A stretch of 23,318 nt of DNA from Verrucomicrobia bacterium UBA6354 (GCA_002440145.1 DJRS01000176.1:1-23318); one strand, 5' to 3'; positions 15,597-23,155 are shown, numbered from the stretch's first letter. The notes: a model not told the origin generated them from the sequence alone. Made by a program: numbers and translations.

Positions 15597-16625
15597 ATGT
15601 ATTATTGCGCAAATTATATCGGGGCGGTTGCCCTCTGCGTCGTGACGATGCTCTGCTGGGGGAGCTGGGGGAACACCCAGAAACTCGCCGGCAAAACCTG
15701 GCGGTATGAACTCTTTTATTGGGATTACGTCGTTGGATTGCTCTTGTTCTCCGTTCTGGCGGGTCTGACGCTCGGCAGCGTGGGGGCGGAGTCGGGCTGG
15801 GGGTTCCTCGCCAACATCCGCACTTCTTTCGGGCCGCAATGGTGGTACCCGTTCGCGGGCGGCGTCGTCTTCAATGCGTCCAATATCCTGCTCGCGGCGG
15901 CGATTGCGGTGGCGGGGATGTCCGTCGCCTTCCCCGTCGGGGTGGGGATTGCGCTTGTCGGCGGGACGGTCGCGAACTACGTGCAGGACGGGAAGGGCGA
16001 ACCGGTCTGCCTGTGGACGGGGCTCGGGCTGATTGTCGTTTCCATCGTCTGCAACGCGCTCGCCTTCCGCGCCAAGCAGTCCGCGGCGGGAGCCGGGGCG
16101 GATGCGGGGACCGTGCGCAAGGGTCTGGTGCTGGCGGTTCTGGCGGGTGCGCTGATGTCGTGGTTCTCGCCGCTCGTGAACAAGGTCGTCGATATGACCT
16201 TCCTGACGGGCGCGGCGGAACCGGCGGCGGGGATGTTGACGCCGTATACGGGTTTCTTCGTGTTCGCGGCGGGCGTTTTCGCCTCGAACTTCGTCTTCAA
16301 TACGCTCGCCATGCGCCATCCGGTCGCCGGGGAGCCGGTGCCGGTGAAGGCGTTCTTCCGCGGCGGATTCCCCGTGCATCTCGTCGGCATGCTGGGCGGC
16401 GCGATCTGGGCGCTCGGCACGCTCCTCTCGTTCGTCACGGCGGGTACGGCGGGAAAGGCCATTTCCTATGCGCTCGGACAGGGCGCGACGCTCGTTTCGG
16501 CTTTGTGGGGCATCCTCGTCTGGAAGGAGTTCGCCGGCGCGCCGAGAAAGTCCGCGCTGCTCAATGCCGCGATGATTCTGCTGTTTGTCGCCGGACTGGT
16601 CCTCATCATCAAGGCGGGAGGCTGA
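15597..16625 (+). CDS. RusT/RbsU-type sugar permease (DMT superfamily), probable ribose importer
   Basis: A 342-residue inner-membrane protein with about ten hydrophobic helices and very short loops, the layout of the drug/metabolite transporter superfamily. MLCWGSWGNTQKLAGKTWRY near the N-terminus (GSW followed by a K and W-R-x-E) is typical of the glucose/ribose-porter and ureide-permease group often annotated as multidrug DMT permease. It lies between a nucleoside hydrolase and a ribokinase, an arrangement like the ribose-utilisation loci of Bacteroides, in which a homologous permease carries ribose. Ribose import is therefore the favoured role, by context. The ribosome binding site AAAGGA lies at 15583-15588. 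Other pentoses or nucleosides cannot be excluded. Confidence 0.85.
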   Translation: MYYCANYIGAVALCVVTMLCWGSWGNTQKLAGKTWRYELFYWDYVVGLLLFSVLAGLTLGSVGAESGWGFLANIRTSFGPQWWYPFAGGVVFNASNILLAAAIAVAGMSVAFPVGVGIALVGGTVANYVQDGKGEPVCLWTGLGLIVVSIVCNALAFRAKQSAAGAGADAGTVRKGLVLAVLAGALMSWFSPLVNKVVDMTFLTGAAEPAAGMLTPYTGFFVFAAGVFASNFVFNTLAMRHPVAGEPVPVKAFFRGGFPVHLVGMLGGAIWALGTLLSFVTAGTAGKAISYALGQGATLVSALWGILVWKEFAGAPRKSALLNAAMILLFVAGLVLIIKAGG

Positions 16626-16631
16626 GAAAAC

Positions 16632-17528
16632 ATGAAGAAGATCGTTGTTTTGGGCAGTACCAACACGGATATGGTCATTACGGGCCGGAAGATCCCCGTG
16701 CCGGGCGAAACGGTCTGCGACGGCACGTTTCTGATGAATCCGGGCGGAAAAGGCGCGAACCAGGCGGTGGCGGTGGCGCGGCTCGCCGCCGAACCGGACG
16801 CCTGCGTCTTCATCGCCAAAGTCGGGAACGACCTGTTTGGACGCGAAACCGCCGTTCGGCTCCGGAAGAACGGCATAGACGCCCGTCTGATAACCGACCC
16901 CTCCGAAGCGTCGGGCGTAGCCCTCATCCTGGTGGACGAACGCGGGCAGAACGTCATTTCGGTGGCGCTTGGGGCGAACGGCACGCTTTCCGAAGCGGAC
17001 ATCCTTCCCTATAAAGAGGAGGTTGAAAACGCCGCGGCGCTTCTCATGCAGCTCGAGACGCCCATCCCAACCGTGCTTGCCGCGGCGAAATGGGCGCACG
17101 GGGCGGGCGTCCCCGTCATCCTCAACCCGGCCCCGGCGGCGGAACTGCCGCCGGAACTTCTCGCGTGCGTAGACTGGATAACCCCCAACGAGACGGAAAC
17201 GGAACTCCTGACGGGCGTTGCGGTGACGGATGGCGCGTCCGCGGCAAAGGCGGCGGATGCGCTGAAAGCGCGGGGCGTGAAGCATGTCCTCGTCACGCGC
17301 GGGGCGCAGGGTTGCTGGTGCGAGGGGGTGGTTTATCCGTGCGCTCCCGTGAAGGCCGTGGACTGCGTGGCGGCGGGCGACACCTTCAACGGCGCGTTCG
17401 TCGTGGCGCTTACGGAGGGGAAAACCGCCGCGGAGGCTGTCGCTTTCGCCCAAAATGCCGCGGGGATCGCCGTGACGCGCCCCGGGGCGCAGGCTTCCGT
17501 GCCTTTCCGCCGCGAAGTGCCGGTCTAG
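16632..17528 (+). CDS. rbsK: Ribokinase
   Basis: A 298-residue PfkB-family sugar kinase that phosphorylates D-ribose to ribose 5-phosphate in the cytoplasm. MNPGGKGANQAVAVARL near residue 36-51 is the PfkB signature 1, with GGKGAN contacting the sugar. VDCVAAGDTFNGAF (residues 243-256) is signature 2, with Asp250 as catalytic base, closely resembling the E. coli RbsK pattern VDTIAAGDTFNGA. TPNETETELL near residue 184 is a family segment before the ATP site. The start follows the permease stop by six bases, with GGGAGG at the end of the upstream gene as ribosome binding site. It completes the hydrolase-permease-kinase cassette. It is the most secure call of the three. Confidence 0.95.
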   Translation: MKKIVVLGSTNTDMVITGRKIPVPGETVCDGTFLMNPGGKGANQAVAVARLAAEPDACVFIAKVGNDLFGRETAVRLRKNGIDARLITDPSEASGVALILVDERGQNVISVALGANGTLSEADILPYKEEVENAAALLMQLETPIPTVLAAAKWAHGAGVPVILNPAPAAELPPELLACVDWITPNETETELLTGVAVTDGASAAKAADALKARGVKHVLVTRGAQGCWCEGVVYPCAPVKAVDCVAAGDTFNGAFVVALTEGKTAAEAVAFAQNAAGIAVTRPGAQASVPFRREVPV

Positions 17529-17532
17529 TTCC

Positions 17533-17544
17533 CTGCGATCGCAG
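17533..17544. repeat. 12-base perfect palindrome CTGCGATCGCAG
   Basis: A perfect palindrome begins five bases after the ribokinase stop. It has no adjacent T-tract and no loop, so it is unlikely to be a terminator; it may be a protein-binding site or chance. Confidence 0.4.
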
Positions 17545-17612
17545 ATGAGGGGGCGTGTCCGTTTTCGCCCGGTTGGCGGAAGCCGCGCTCGCCGTCTGAG
17601 CGGACGGGCCGG

Positions 17613-17633
17613 TCCATAGGGCGCCCCTATGGA
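17613..17633. promoter_or_regulatory. 9-base-pair inverted repeat upstream of metY
   Basis: TCCATAGGG at 17613-17621 and CCCTATGGA at 17625-17633 flank CGC, a perfect 21-base dyad. It lies about 41 bases upstream of the metY extended -10. As RNA it would fold as a tight hairpin; as DNA it could be an operator. The related string CCCTATGG also occurs at 20116-20123, upstream of the next promoter. Confidence 0.4.
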
Positions 17634-17673
17634 TGCGTTCGGCGATTTCCAAATGGCGCGCGCCGCGCGGATA

Positions 17674-17682
17674 TGGTACAAT
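17674..17682 (+). promoter_or_regulatory. Extended -10 promoter of metY-cysK
   Basis: TGGTACAAT sits within TATGGTACAATAT, identical over 13 bases to the promoter at 1334-1346. The predicted start near 17689 gives a leader of about 38 bases, which carries AGGAGGG (17701-17707) and AAAGGAG (17717-17723). A small GACCC/GGGTC stem (loop CGCAGGA) could mask the first of these. The leader is too short for a SAM riboswitch. Confidence 0.6.
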
Positions 17683-17726
17683 ATTACGCGTTGACCCCGC
17701 AGGAGGGTCTGAAAGAAAAGGAGTCG

Positions 17727-19022
17727 ATGAACATGAGCGACAATACGAAGAAACTGCACGCCGAGACGCTCGCGGTCCACGCGGGATGGGACGGCGACCC
17801 GGCGACGGATTCGTGCGGCGTGCCCGTCTACCGCACGACGGCCTACAAGTTCAAGAACGCCCAGGACGGCGCCGACCGCTTCGCGCTGAAGAAGGCGGCG
17901 AACATTTACGCGCGCTTGATGAACCCGACCGAGGACGTGCTCGAGAAGCGCCTGGCGGCGCTCGAAGGAGGCGCGGCGGCCATCACCGTCTCGTCCGGCA
18001 CCGCGGCGATCTACTTCACCGTCCTCAACATCGCCGCCTCGGGCGACGAGTTCGTGTCGGCTTCCAACCTCTACGGCGGAACCTACACGCAGTTCGACGT
18101 GATCCTGCCGCAATCCAGCAACATCCACGCGCGCTATGTCAAGGTGAACGACTTCGCCGCGACGGAGGCGGCGATCAACGACAAGACGCGCTTCGTCTAC
18201 GTCGAGACGATCGGCAACCCCGGTTTGGACGTCGCCGACATCGAGAAGTACGCGGAACTGGCCCACCGGCACAATCTGCCGCTCGTGGTGGACGCGACGT
18301 TCTCGACGCCCATTCTCGAGCAACCGATCAAGTTCGGCGCCGACATCGTCATCCACTCGCTTTCGAAGTGGATCGGCGGGCACGGCGCGGGCATCGGCGG
18401 CGCGGTGATCGACGCGGGCACGTTCGACTGGTCCCACAAGAAATTCTCCCTCTACAACGAGCCGGACCTCGGGTACCACGGCGCGGTCTGGTCGCAGCTC
18501 GCCGGCAAGCTCGCCTTCATCACGCGCTTCCGCACGGTGCCGCTGCGCAACCTCGGACCGACCCTGTCGCCGGACGCGAACTGGATCTTCCTCCAGGGCG
18601 TGGAGTCTCTGCCCCTGCGCGCCATCCGCCATTCGGAAAACGCGCTCGCCGTGGCGAAGTACCTCGAGAACCACCCGAAAGTGGCCTGGGTGCGCTATCC
18701 GGGTCTCGAGGGAGACCCTTCGCACGAACTGGCGAAGAAGTATCTGCCGAACGGCGCCGGCGGCATGGTCGTCTTCGGCGTCAAGGGCGGCGTGAAGGAG
18801 GGCATCGCGGTCGTGGACGGGCTCAAGCTCTTCACCCAGCTCGCCAACGTCGGCGACGCGCGGTCGCTCTCGGTGCACCCGGCTTCGTCCACCCACTCGC
18901 AGCTCACCGAAGAGCAGCAGCGCGCGGCGGGGCTTCCGCCGGAACTCATCCGCCTGTCGATCGGACTGGAGCACATCGACGACATCATCGACGACCTCGA
19001 ACAGGCCCTGGCGCGCATCTGA
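17727..19022 (+). CDS. metY: O-acetylhomoserine sulfhydrylase (O-acetylhomoserine aminocarboxypropyltransferase)
   Basis: A 431-residue PLP enzyme of the Cys/Met metabolism family; the length fits MetY (about 430), longer than MetB or MetC (about 385). It joins sulfide to O-acetylhomoserine to make homocysteine. YRTTAYKFKNAQDGADRFAL and YARLMNPTEDVLEKRLAALEGG near the N-terminus are MetY-typical. IHSLSKWIGGHG contains the PLP lysine Lys214, preceded by the VVDATFSTP strand. ASSTHSQLTEEQQRAAGLPPELIRLSIGLEHIDDI is the conserved C-terminus. The ATG at 17727 is placed after AAAGGAG; a second ATG at 17733 is possible. The cysK gene follows, so both routes of sulfide fixation are co-transcribed, probably from the promoter at 17674. 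Confidence 0.95.
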   Translation: MNMSDNTKKLHAETLAVHAGWDGDPATDSCGVPVYRTTAYKFKNAQDGADRFALKKAANIYARLMNPTEDVLEKRLAALEGGAAAITVSSGTAAIYFTVLNIAASGDEFVSASNLYGGTYTQFDVILPQSSNIHARYVKVNDFAATEAAINDKTRFVYVETIGNPGLDVADIEKYAELAHRHNLPLVVDATFSTPILEQPIKFGADIVIHSLSKWIGGHGAGIGGAVIDAGTFDWSHKKFSLYNEPDLGYHGAVWSQLAGKLAFITRFRTVPLRNLGPTLSPDANWIFLQGVESLPLRAIRHSENALAVAKYLENHPKVAWVRYPGLEGDPSHELAKKYLPNGAGGMVVFGVKGGVKEGIAVVDGLKLFTQLANVGDARSLSVHPASSTHSQLTEEQQRAAGLPPELIRLSIGLEHIDDIIDDLEQALARI

Positions 19023-19087
19023 CGCGCTCCGGCGGACCGGGCAAACGCAACATCCACAAAGACAGAAACAACAAAGGAACGAATAAA

Positions 19088-20008
19088 ATGTCAAAGATCG
19101 CAAAAACCATTCTCGACAAGATCGGCAATACGCCGCTCGTCGAAATCTCGAACAAGCTCAACCACGGCGGCGCGCGCGTGCTCGCCAAGGTCGAATACTT
19201 CAATCCGGGCGGCAGCGTGAAGGACCGCATCGCGCTCGCGATGATCGAGGCCGCCGAAAAGGCGGGCGCCCTCAAGCCGGGCGCGACGATCGTGGAGCCC
19301 ACGAGCGGCAACACGGGCGTCGGCCTCGCGCTCGTAAGCGCCGTCAAGGGCTACCACCTCATCCTCACGATGCCGGACACCATGTCCATCGAACGCCGCA
19401 AGCTCGCCGCGGCCTACGGTGCGGAAATCGTCCTCACCCCGGGCGCGAACGGCATGAAGGGCGCGATCGCCAAGGCCGAGGAGCTCAAGAACGAAAAAGG
19501 CGCGGTCATCCTGCAGCAGTTCGAGAACCCCGCCAACCCCGAGCGCCACTATCAGACGACCGGACCCGAAATCTGGGCGGACGCGGACGGCCAGGTCGAC
19601 GCGTTTGTCGCGGGCGTCGGTACGGGAGGTACCCTCTCGGGCGTGGGCAAGTTCCTGCGCGAGAAGAACCCCTCCGTCGCCCTCTACGCGGTCGAGCCGG
19701 ACACCAGCCCCGTCCTTTCGCAGGGCAAGTCCGGCCCGCACAAGATCCAGGGCATCGGCGCGGGCTTCGTCCCGAAGACGCTGGACACCGCGCTCATCAC
19801 GAAGGTGATCACGGTCTCGGCGGACAACGCCGGCGCGACGGCGCGCGCGGCCGCGGCGAAGGACGGTCTGCTCGTGGGCATCTCCTCGGGCGCGGCGCTT
19901 TGGGCGGCGCTGAAACTGGCGAAGGACCCGTCCTATGCCGGCAAGACGATCGTGGCGCTTTTGCCCGACACGGGCGAACGGTACCTGTCGACCTGGCTCT
20001 TCGCTTGA
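19088..20008 (+). CDS. cysK: Cysteine synthase A (O-acetylserine sulfhydrylase)
   Basis: A 306-residue fold-type II PLP enzyme that makes cysteine from O-acetylserine and sulfide. It starts with the family pattern ILDKIGNTPLVEI, then NPGGSVKDRIA with the PLP lysine Lys45, EPTSGNTGVGLAL (phosphate and substrate loop), GTGGTLSGVGKFL, HKIQGIGAGFVP and GISSGAA. The length is standard for CysK. The ribosome binding site AAAGGA lies at 19073-19078, and 65 bases separate it from metY with no clear promoter between, so both are likely on one transcript. A strong terminator follows at 20058. The terminal residues TWLFA do not include a typical C-terminal Ile as in CysK proteins that bind CysE, so a cysteine-synthase complex of the E. 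coli kind is uncertain. Confidence 0.96.
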   Translation: MSKIAKTILDKIGNTPLVEISNKLNHGGARVLAKVEYFNPGGSVKDRIALAMIEAAEKAGALKPGATIVEPTSGNTGVGLALVSAVKGYHLILTMPDTMSIERRKLAAAYGAEIVLTPGANGMKGAIAKAEELKNEKGAVILQQFENPANPERHYQTTGPEIWADADGQVDAFVAGVGTGGTLSGVGKFLREKNPSVALYAVEPDTSPVLSQGKSGPHKIQGIGAGFVPKTLDTALITKVITVSADNAGATARAAAAKDGLLVGISSGAALWAALKLAKDPSYAGKTIVALLPDTGERYLSTWLFA

Positions 20009-20057
20009 TCCGTCCGCCAGACGGCGTCCGGACCGGGCGCATCCCGGTCCGCGCGCG

Positions 20058-20100
20058 CAAGGAGTCGCCCCGCGGCGGCTCCTTGCTTCGTCTTTTCCCC
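20058..20100 (+). terminator. Rho-independent terminator after cysK
   Basis: CAAGGAGTCGCC at 20058-20069 pairs with GGCGGCTCCTTG at 20074-20085 around a CCGC loop: twelve pairs with one G-U. A T-rich run (CTTCGTCTTTTCCCC) follows directly. It is the clearest terminator in the window and separates the sulfur genes from the RNA-modification operon. Confidence 0.8.
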
Positions 20101-20140
20101 GGACAGGGGAATCGACCCTATGGTCGCAGGGAAGAAAGTG

Positions 20141-20149
20141 TGGTATAAT
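20141..20149 (+). promoter_or_regulatory. Extended -10 promoter of the RNA-modification operon
   Basis: TGGTATAAT is a perfect extended -10. The predicted start near 20156 leaves only about four bases before the ATG at 20160, so the message is nearly leaderless. AAGGGG at 20150-20155 would mostly be upstream of the transcript start. A small CGACC/GGTCG stem at 20113-20126 lies in the -35 region. Confidence 0.6.
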
Positions 20150-20159
20150 AAGGGGCGTC

Positions 20160-20558
20160 ATGGACCGGCAAGAAGAAATGGTGTTTTCGCCGCGCGCCGA
20201 GCGTGCGGGCGCGTTGCATGCGCAGGGGTACAACTGCGCCCAGGCGGTGTTTTGCGCTTTCGCGGAGGATTTCGGCCTGTCCGCCGATCTGGCCGCCAAA
20301 ATCGCCTGCGGGTTGGGGGCGGGCGTAGGCGGGAACCGCGAGATCTGCGGGACGGTCTCGGCCGCGGCGCTTGTGTTGGGCCTCAAGTACGGGCCGGACA
20401 AGGCTGCCGTCTATCCGCGCGTGAAGGAGTTTGCGGACGCTTTCGCCGCGCGCACACATTCGCTCGTTTGCCGCGAACTTTTGGGGCGCAAGGGCGAGTG
20501 GCCCTGTCGTCAACTTGTCTGTCTCGCCGCGAGCCTGCTTGAGGAGCGTCTGGCGTGA
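20160..20558 (+). CDS. C_GCAxxG_C_C family redox-type protein
   Basis: A 132-residue cytoplasmic protein matching the C_GCAxxG_C_C family (PF09719 type). GYNCAQAVFCAF carries Cys26 and Cys32. Next come GLGAGVGGNREICGTVSAAALVLGLKYG, the conserved glycine run and cysteine, and HSLVCRELLG and WPCRQLVCLAASLLEE with the final cysteines. Members are common in anaerobes and often lie near redox or metal proteins; the cysteines suggest metal or cofactor binding, but the biochemical role is not established. The GTGA overlap with tsaC shows translational coupling. There is no signal peptide or membrane segment. Confidence 0.85.
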   Translation: MDRQEEMVFSPRAERAGALHAQGYNCAQAVFCAFAEDFGLSADLAAKIACGLGAGVGGNREICGTVSAAALVLGLKYGPDKAAVYPRVKEFADAFAARTHSLVCRELLGRKGEWPCRQLVCLAASLLEERLA

Positions 20559-21106
20559 AACTCCTGCCGAGCGACGAGGCGGGGCTTCGGGAGGCGGTCG
20601 CGATTCTGAACCGCGGCGGCGTCGCGGTCATCCCGACCGATACCGTCTACGGACTGGCCGCGCATCCGCGCTTCCCGGCGGCCGTGGAGGCTCTTTACGC
20701 CATAAAAGGGCGCGCGCACCGCAAGCCCATCGCGCTTTTGGCGGCGGACGCGGCGGCGGCGGCTTCGTACGTGGGCGGGTTCCCGGGGCCGGCGAAGGAC
20801 TTGGCGGCCCGTTTCTGGCCGGGTGCCCTGACGCTCGTCGTCAAAGGGGAGGGCTTCCGCGTGCCGGCGCATGATTGGACGCGTCGCCTTTTGGCGCGGT
20901 GCGGCGGCGTCCTGCGCGTGACGAGCGCGAATCTCTCGGGCCGGCGTCCGGCGACGGACGCCGAGCAAGCCTTGCGGGAGATCGGCCTGTCGGCGGACCT
21001 CGTCGTCGATGACGGCGTTTCGCCGGGCGGGGTTCCGTCCACCGTCGTCCGCGTCGCGGAGGACGGGAGCTTGGAGATTTTGAGAAAAGGAGCTGTGGAA
21101 TTATGA
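20555..21106 (+). CDS. tsaC: L-threonylcarbamoyladenylate synthase
   Basis: A 183-residue YrdC/Sua5-domain enzyme that makes threonylcarbamoyl-AMP from threonine, bicarbonate and ATP, the first step to t6A37 in tRNAs reading ANN codons. PTDTVYGLAAHP (residues 27 onwards), KGRAHRKPIALL (51 onwards) and SANLSG (124-129) are the nucleotide and carbonate binding motifs. The length matches the short TsaC form without the Sua5 domain. It starts with GTG overlapping the upstream TGA, and its own stop overlaps the next ATG, so it is in a tightly coupled operon. The partner genes tsaB, tsaD and tsaE are not in the window. Confidence 0.94.
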   Translation: MKLLPSDEAGLREAVAILNRGGVAVIPTDTVYGLAAHPRFPAAVEALYAIKGRAHRKPIALLAADAAAAASYVGGFPGPAKDLAARFWPGALTLVVKGEGFRVPAHDWTRRLLARCGGVLRVTSANLSGRRPATDAEQALREIGLSADLVVDDGVSPGGVPSTVVRVAEDGSLEILRKGAVEL

Positions 21107-21510
21107 AGAAGTTCACGATGGAATATCGCGTTCCCTATGCGGACACGGACATGATGGGGGTCGTCTACTACGCCAACTATCTCGTCATGTTCGAGCGCGC
21201 GCGCAACGAGTTCATGCGCGCCAACGGCTATACGTACAAGTCGTGCGAAGCCGAGGGCTGGGGACTGCCGGTTACGCATGCGGAGTGCAACTACCACGCG
21301 AGCGCGCGCTACGACGATCTGCTCGAGATTTCCTGCTGGGTCCAGTCCCGGAAGGGCGTGCGCATCGAGCTCGCCTGCGAGATCCGCCGCAAGGGCGAAG
21401 ACAAGGTCCTGGTGGACGGCTTCACGCGCCACGCCTTCGTGTCGCTCAAGGACTTCCGCCCCTGCCCGCCGCCGGCGGATTTCGTGAAGATGATGACGGC
21501 GGAAGACTGA
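21103..21510 (+). CDS. YbgC/4HBT-type acyl-CoA thioesterase
   Basis: A 135-residue single hot-dog-fold protein. YADTDMMGVVYYANYLVMFERAR near residues 12-34 is the family signature, with Asp16 in the position of the catalytic aspartate of YbgC and 4-hydroxybenzoyl-CoA thioesterase. These enzymes hydrolyse acyl-CoA or acyl-ACP thioesters; YbgC in E. coli is linked to the Tol-Pal system, though tol genes are absent here. The start overlaps the tsaC stop as ATGA. The substrate cannot be read from sequence. The length is typical of the family. Confidence 0.93.
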   Translation: MKKFTMEYRVPYADTDMMGVVYYANYLVMFERARNEFMRANGYTYKSCEAEGWGLPVTHAECNYHASARYDDLLEISCWVQSRKGVRIELACEIRRKGEDKVLVDGFTRHAFVSLKDFRPCPPPADFVKMMTAED

Positions 21511-21530
21511 CGCGCGGGGGACGTCCGACT

Positions 21531-21944
21531 ATGACGACAGTGACGAAAACCATAACCTTCGACGCGGCGCACATCCTGACGAACCACCGGGGGCTGTGCA
21601 AGAACCTGCACGGCCACACGTATCGCGTGGACGTCTCGGTCGCCCGGCCGACAGACGCCGCGGAGGACATGGTCATCGATTTCAAGGATCTCAAATCCAT
21701 CCTGGAGGAAGTGGTCGTCGCGCGTTTCGACCACGCGTTCATCTATTCCACGGAGAGCGCGGGCGAGCGGGAGATCGCCGCGGTCGTCGAGAAGAACGGC
21801 ATGCGCACGGCGCCACTGCCCTACCGCTCGACGGCGGAGAATCTGGCGCGGCACTTCTTCGAGAGCCTCGCGCCGCGCGTGCGGGGGCTGTCCGCCGTGC
21901 GCGTGTGGGAGACGCCCGGCAACTGCGCGGAGTACCGTCCGTGA
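21531..21944 (+). CDS. queD: 6-carboxy-5,6,7,8-tetrahydropterin synthase (QueD)
   Basis: A 137-residue PTPS-family enzyme. QueD converts dihydroneopterin triphosphate to 6-carboxytetrahydropterin in the pathway to preQ0 and queuosine tRNA. FDAAHILTNHRGLCKNLHGHTYRV holds the zinc ligands His14, His27 and His29 and the catalytic Cys23; MVIDFKDLK and VWETPGNCAEY complete the family pattern. The loop between His14 and Cys23 is short. It starts 20 bases after the thioesterase stop; the GGGGGACG at 21515-21522 may act as ribosome binding site. A 6-pyruvoyl synthase role (PTPS proper) is less likely by context. queC and queE are not in the window. Confidence 0.9.
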   Translation: MTTVTKTITFDAAHILTNHRGLCKNLHGHTYRVDVSVARPTDAAEDMVIDFKDLKSILEEVVVARFDHAFIYSTESAGEREIAAVVEKNGMRTAPLPYRSTAENLARHFFESLAPRVRGLSAVRVWETPGNCAEYRP

Positions 21945-22507
21945 GGATCACGGGGGGCCTAGCCTGCGGGCGCACGCTGCGCACGCCCAAAACGGGCGCC
22001 GTCCGCCCGACGCAGGATCGCGTGCGGGAGGCGCTCTTTTCCATTTTGCAGCCCGAACTCGCGCAGGCATCGTTTCTGGATCTCTTCGCCGGATCCGGCG
22101 CGGTGGGGCTGGAGGCGCTTTCGCGCGGCGCCGCGCGCGTCACGTTCGTGGAAGCCGACCGCCGGCACGTCGCGACGCTGCGGGAGAATCTCGCGTTCGT
22201 CGCGAAGGGGTGCCCCGGCGGCGCGGCCGTCGTGTCCGCCGACGCGTACCGGTGGATCGCCTCCTATGCGGGCGAGGGCTTCACGATCGCCTTCGCCGAC
22301 CCGCCCTACGCCTTGGGCGAGGAGAGGGGCTATGCGGACGTGCTCGCGACGCTGGCGCGGCGGAACGTCGTCAGGCCGGGCGGTCTCTTTGTCGCGGAGA
22401 TGACCGCCGTCCAGAAGGCGGAAGAAACGCCGGGGTGGGGACTCCTGCGCGACCGGACCTACGGCAAGACGCGCCTTTGCATCTGGCGGCGCGGCAGTTC
22501 GCAGTAG
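21941..22507 (+). CDS. rsmD: 16S rRNA (guanine(966)-N2)-methyltransferase
   Basis: A 188-residue SAM-dependent methyltransferase acting on the assembled 30S subunit. MRITGGLACGRTL is the typical N-terminus, and RPTQDRVREALFSIL follows (residues 22-36). The SAM loop is DLFAGSGAVGLEALSRG (residues 47 onwards) and the catalytic motif is DPPY (120-123), as in m2G enzymes. It starts with GTG overlapping the queD stop as GTGA. Its last 49 bases overlap the end of nth on the other strand. The length is close to E. coli RsmD (198). Confidence 0.95.
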   Translation: MRITGGLACGRTLRTPKTGAVRPTQDRVREALFSILQPELAQASFLDLFAGSGAVGLEALSRGAARVTFVEADRRHVATLRENLAFVAKGCPGGAAVVSADAYRWIASYAGEGFTIAFADPPYALGEERGYADVLATLARRNVVRPGGLFVAEMTAVQKAEETPGWGLLRDRTYGKTRLCIWRRGSSQ

Positions 22508-23145
22508 GCGGCGAGCGGACAGCCCGCGCATTTCGGATGCACGGGGTCGCAGCGCGTCTGGCCGAACGAAACGAGGTAGCTGTTCCACGTCTTCCAGTAG
22601 CGGACGGGCAGAATGCGCCGCAGGGCCATCTCGGTTTCCACGGGCTTCTTCGTGTGGACGAGACCGAGACCGTTGCAGATGCGGTGTACGTGCACGTCCA
22701 CGCAGATGGCCGGCAGGTCGAAACCGACCGCGACGGTGAGATTGGCGGTTTTGCGTCCGACTCCTGGCAGTTCGCACAGTTCTTCGACGGTCCGGGGGAG
22801 TACGCCGCCGAATTTCGCGGCGAGCGCACCCGGCAGGGCATGCAAGTGCCGCGCTTTGGCATGGTAGAACCCGACAGGGTAGATGAGCTTCTCGAGCTCC
22901 GGGACGTCCAGCCGCGCAAGATCCGCCGGCGTGAAGATTTTGCCGCGGGCCGTTGCGAAAAGGCGCTGGACCGCCCCGGCCGTGCACGCATCCTTCGTGC
23001 GCGCGGAAAGAATCGTCCCGACGAGCACGCAGAACGGATCCTTCGTCTGCGCCTGGACGAGTTCGATTATAGGCGCTTTGTGTGCCTGGAATTCTTTCTT
23101 CAACGCTCGGTTGACGGCGGGTATGTCGGCTACTGTCATGCTCAT
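22459..23145 (-). CDS. nth: Endonuclease III, iron-sulfur DNA glycosylase/AP lyase
   Basis: A 228-residue base-excision repair enzyme that removes oxidised pyrimidines and cleaves the abasic site. LPGVGRKTANL carries the catalytic lysine Lys132 in the helix-hairpin-helix, and CVDVHVHRI holds the catalytic Asp150. The 4Fe-4S ligands are Cys199, Cys206, Cys209 and Cys215 in the exact C-x6-C-x2-C-x5-C spacing. The start is set to the ATG at 23145, just downstream of an extended -10 promoter; an ATG at 23139 is also possible. A longer frame from 23184 would have to run through the promoter and is rejected. The final 13 codons after the cluster lie within rsmD on the opposite strand. Confidence 0.95.
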   Translation of the reverse strand: MSMTVADIPAVNRALKKEFQAHKAPIIELVQAQTKDPFCVLVGTILSARTKDACTAGAVQRLFATARGKIFTPADLARLDVPELEKLIYPVGFYHAKARHLHALPGALAAKFGGVLPRTVEELCELPGVGRKTANLTVAVGFDLPAICVDVHVHRICNGLGLVHTKKPVETEMALRRILPVRYWKTWNSYLVSFGQTRCDPVHPKCAGCPLAAYCELPRRQMQRRVLP

Positions 23146-23155
23146 GATGTGGAAT

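Noticed and set aside
17689..17726. SAM or other riboswitch before metY
   Set aside because: The predicted leader is only about 38 bases, too short for known SAM riboswitches, and no conserved core is seen.
15525..19103. Very long minus-strand open frame across the permease, ribokinase and metY genes
   Set aside because: The translation is arginine-rich, lacks any domain and is a shadow of three well-recognised plus-strand genes in GC-rich DNA.
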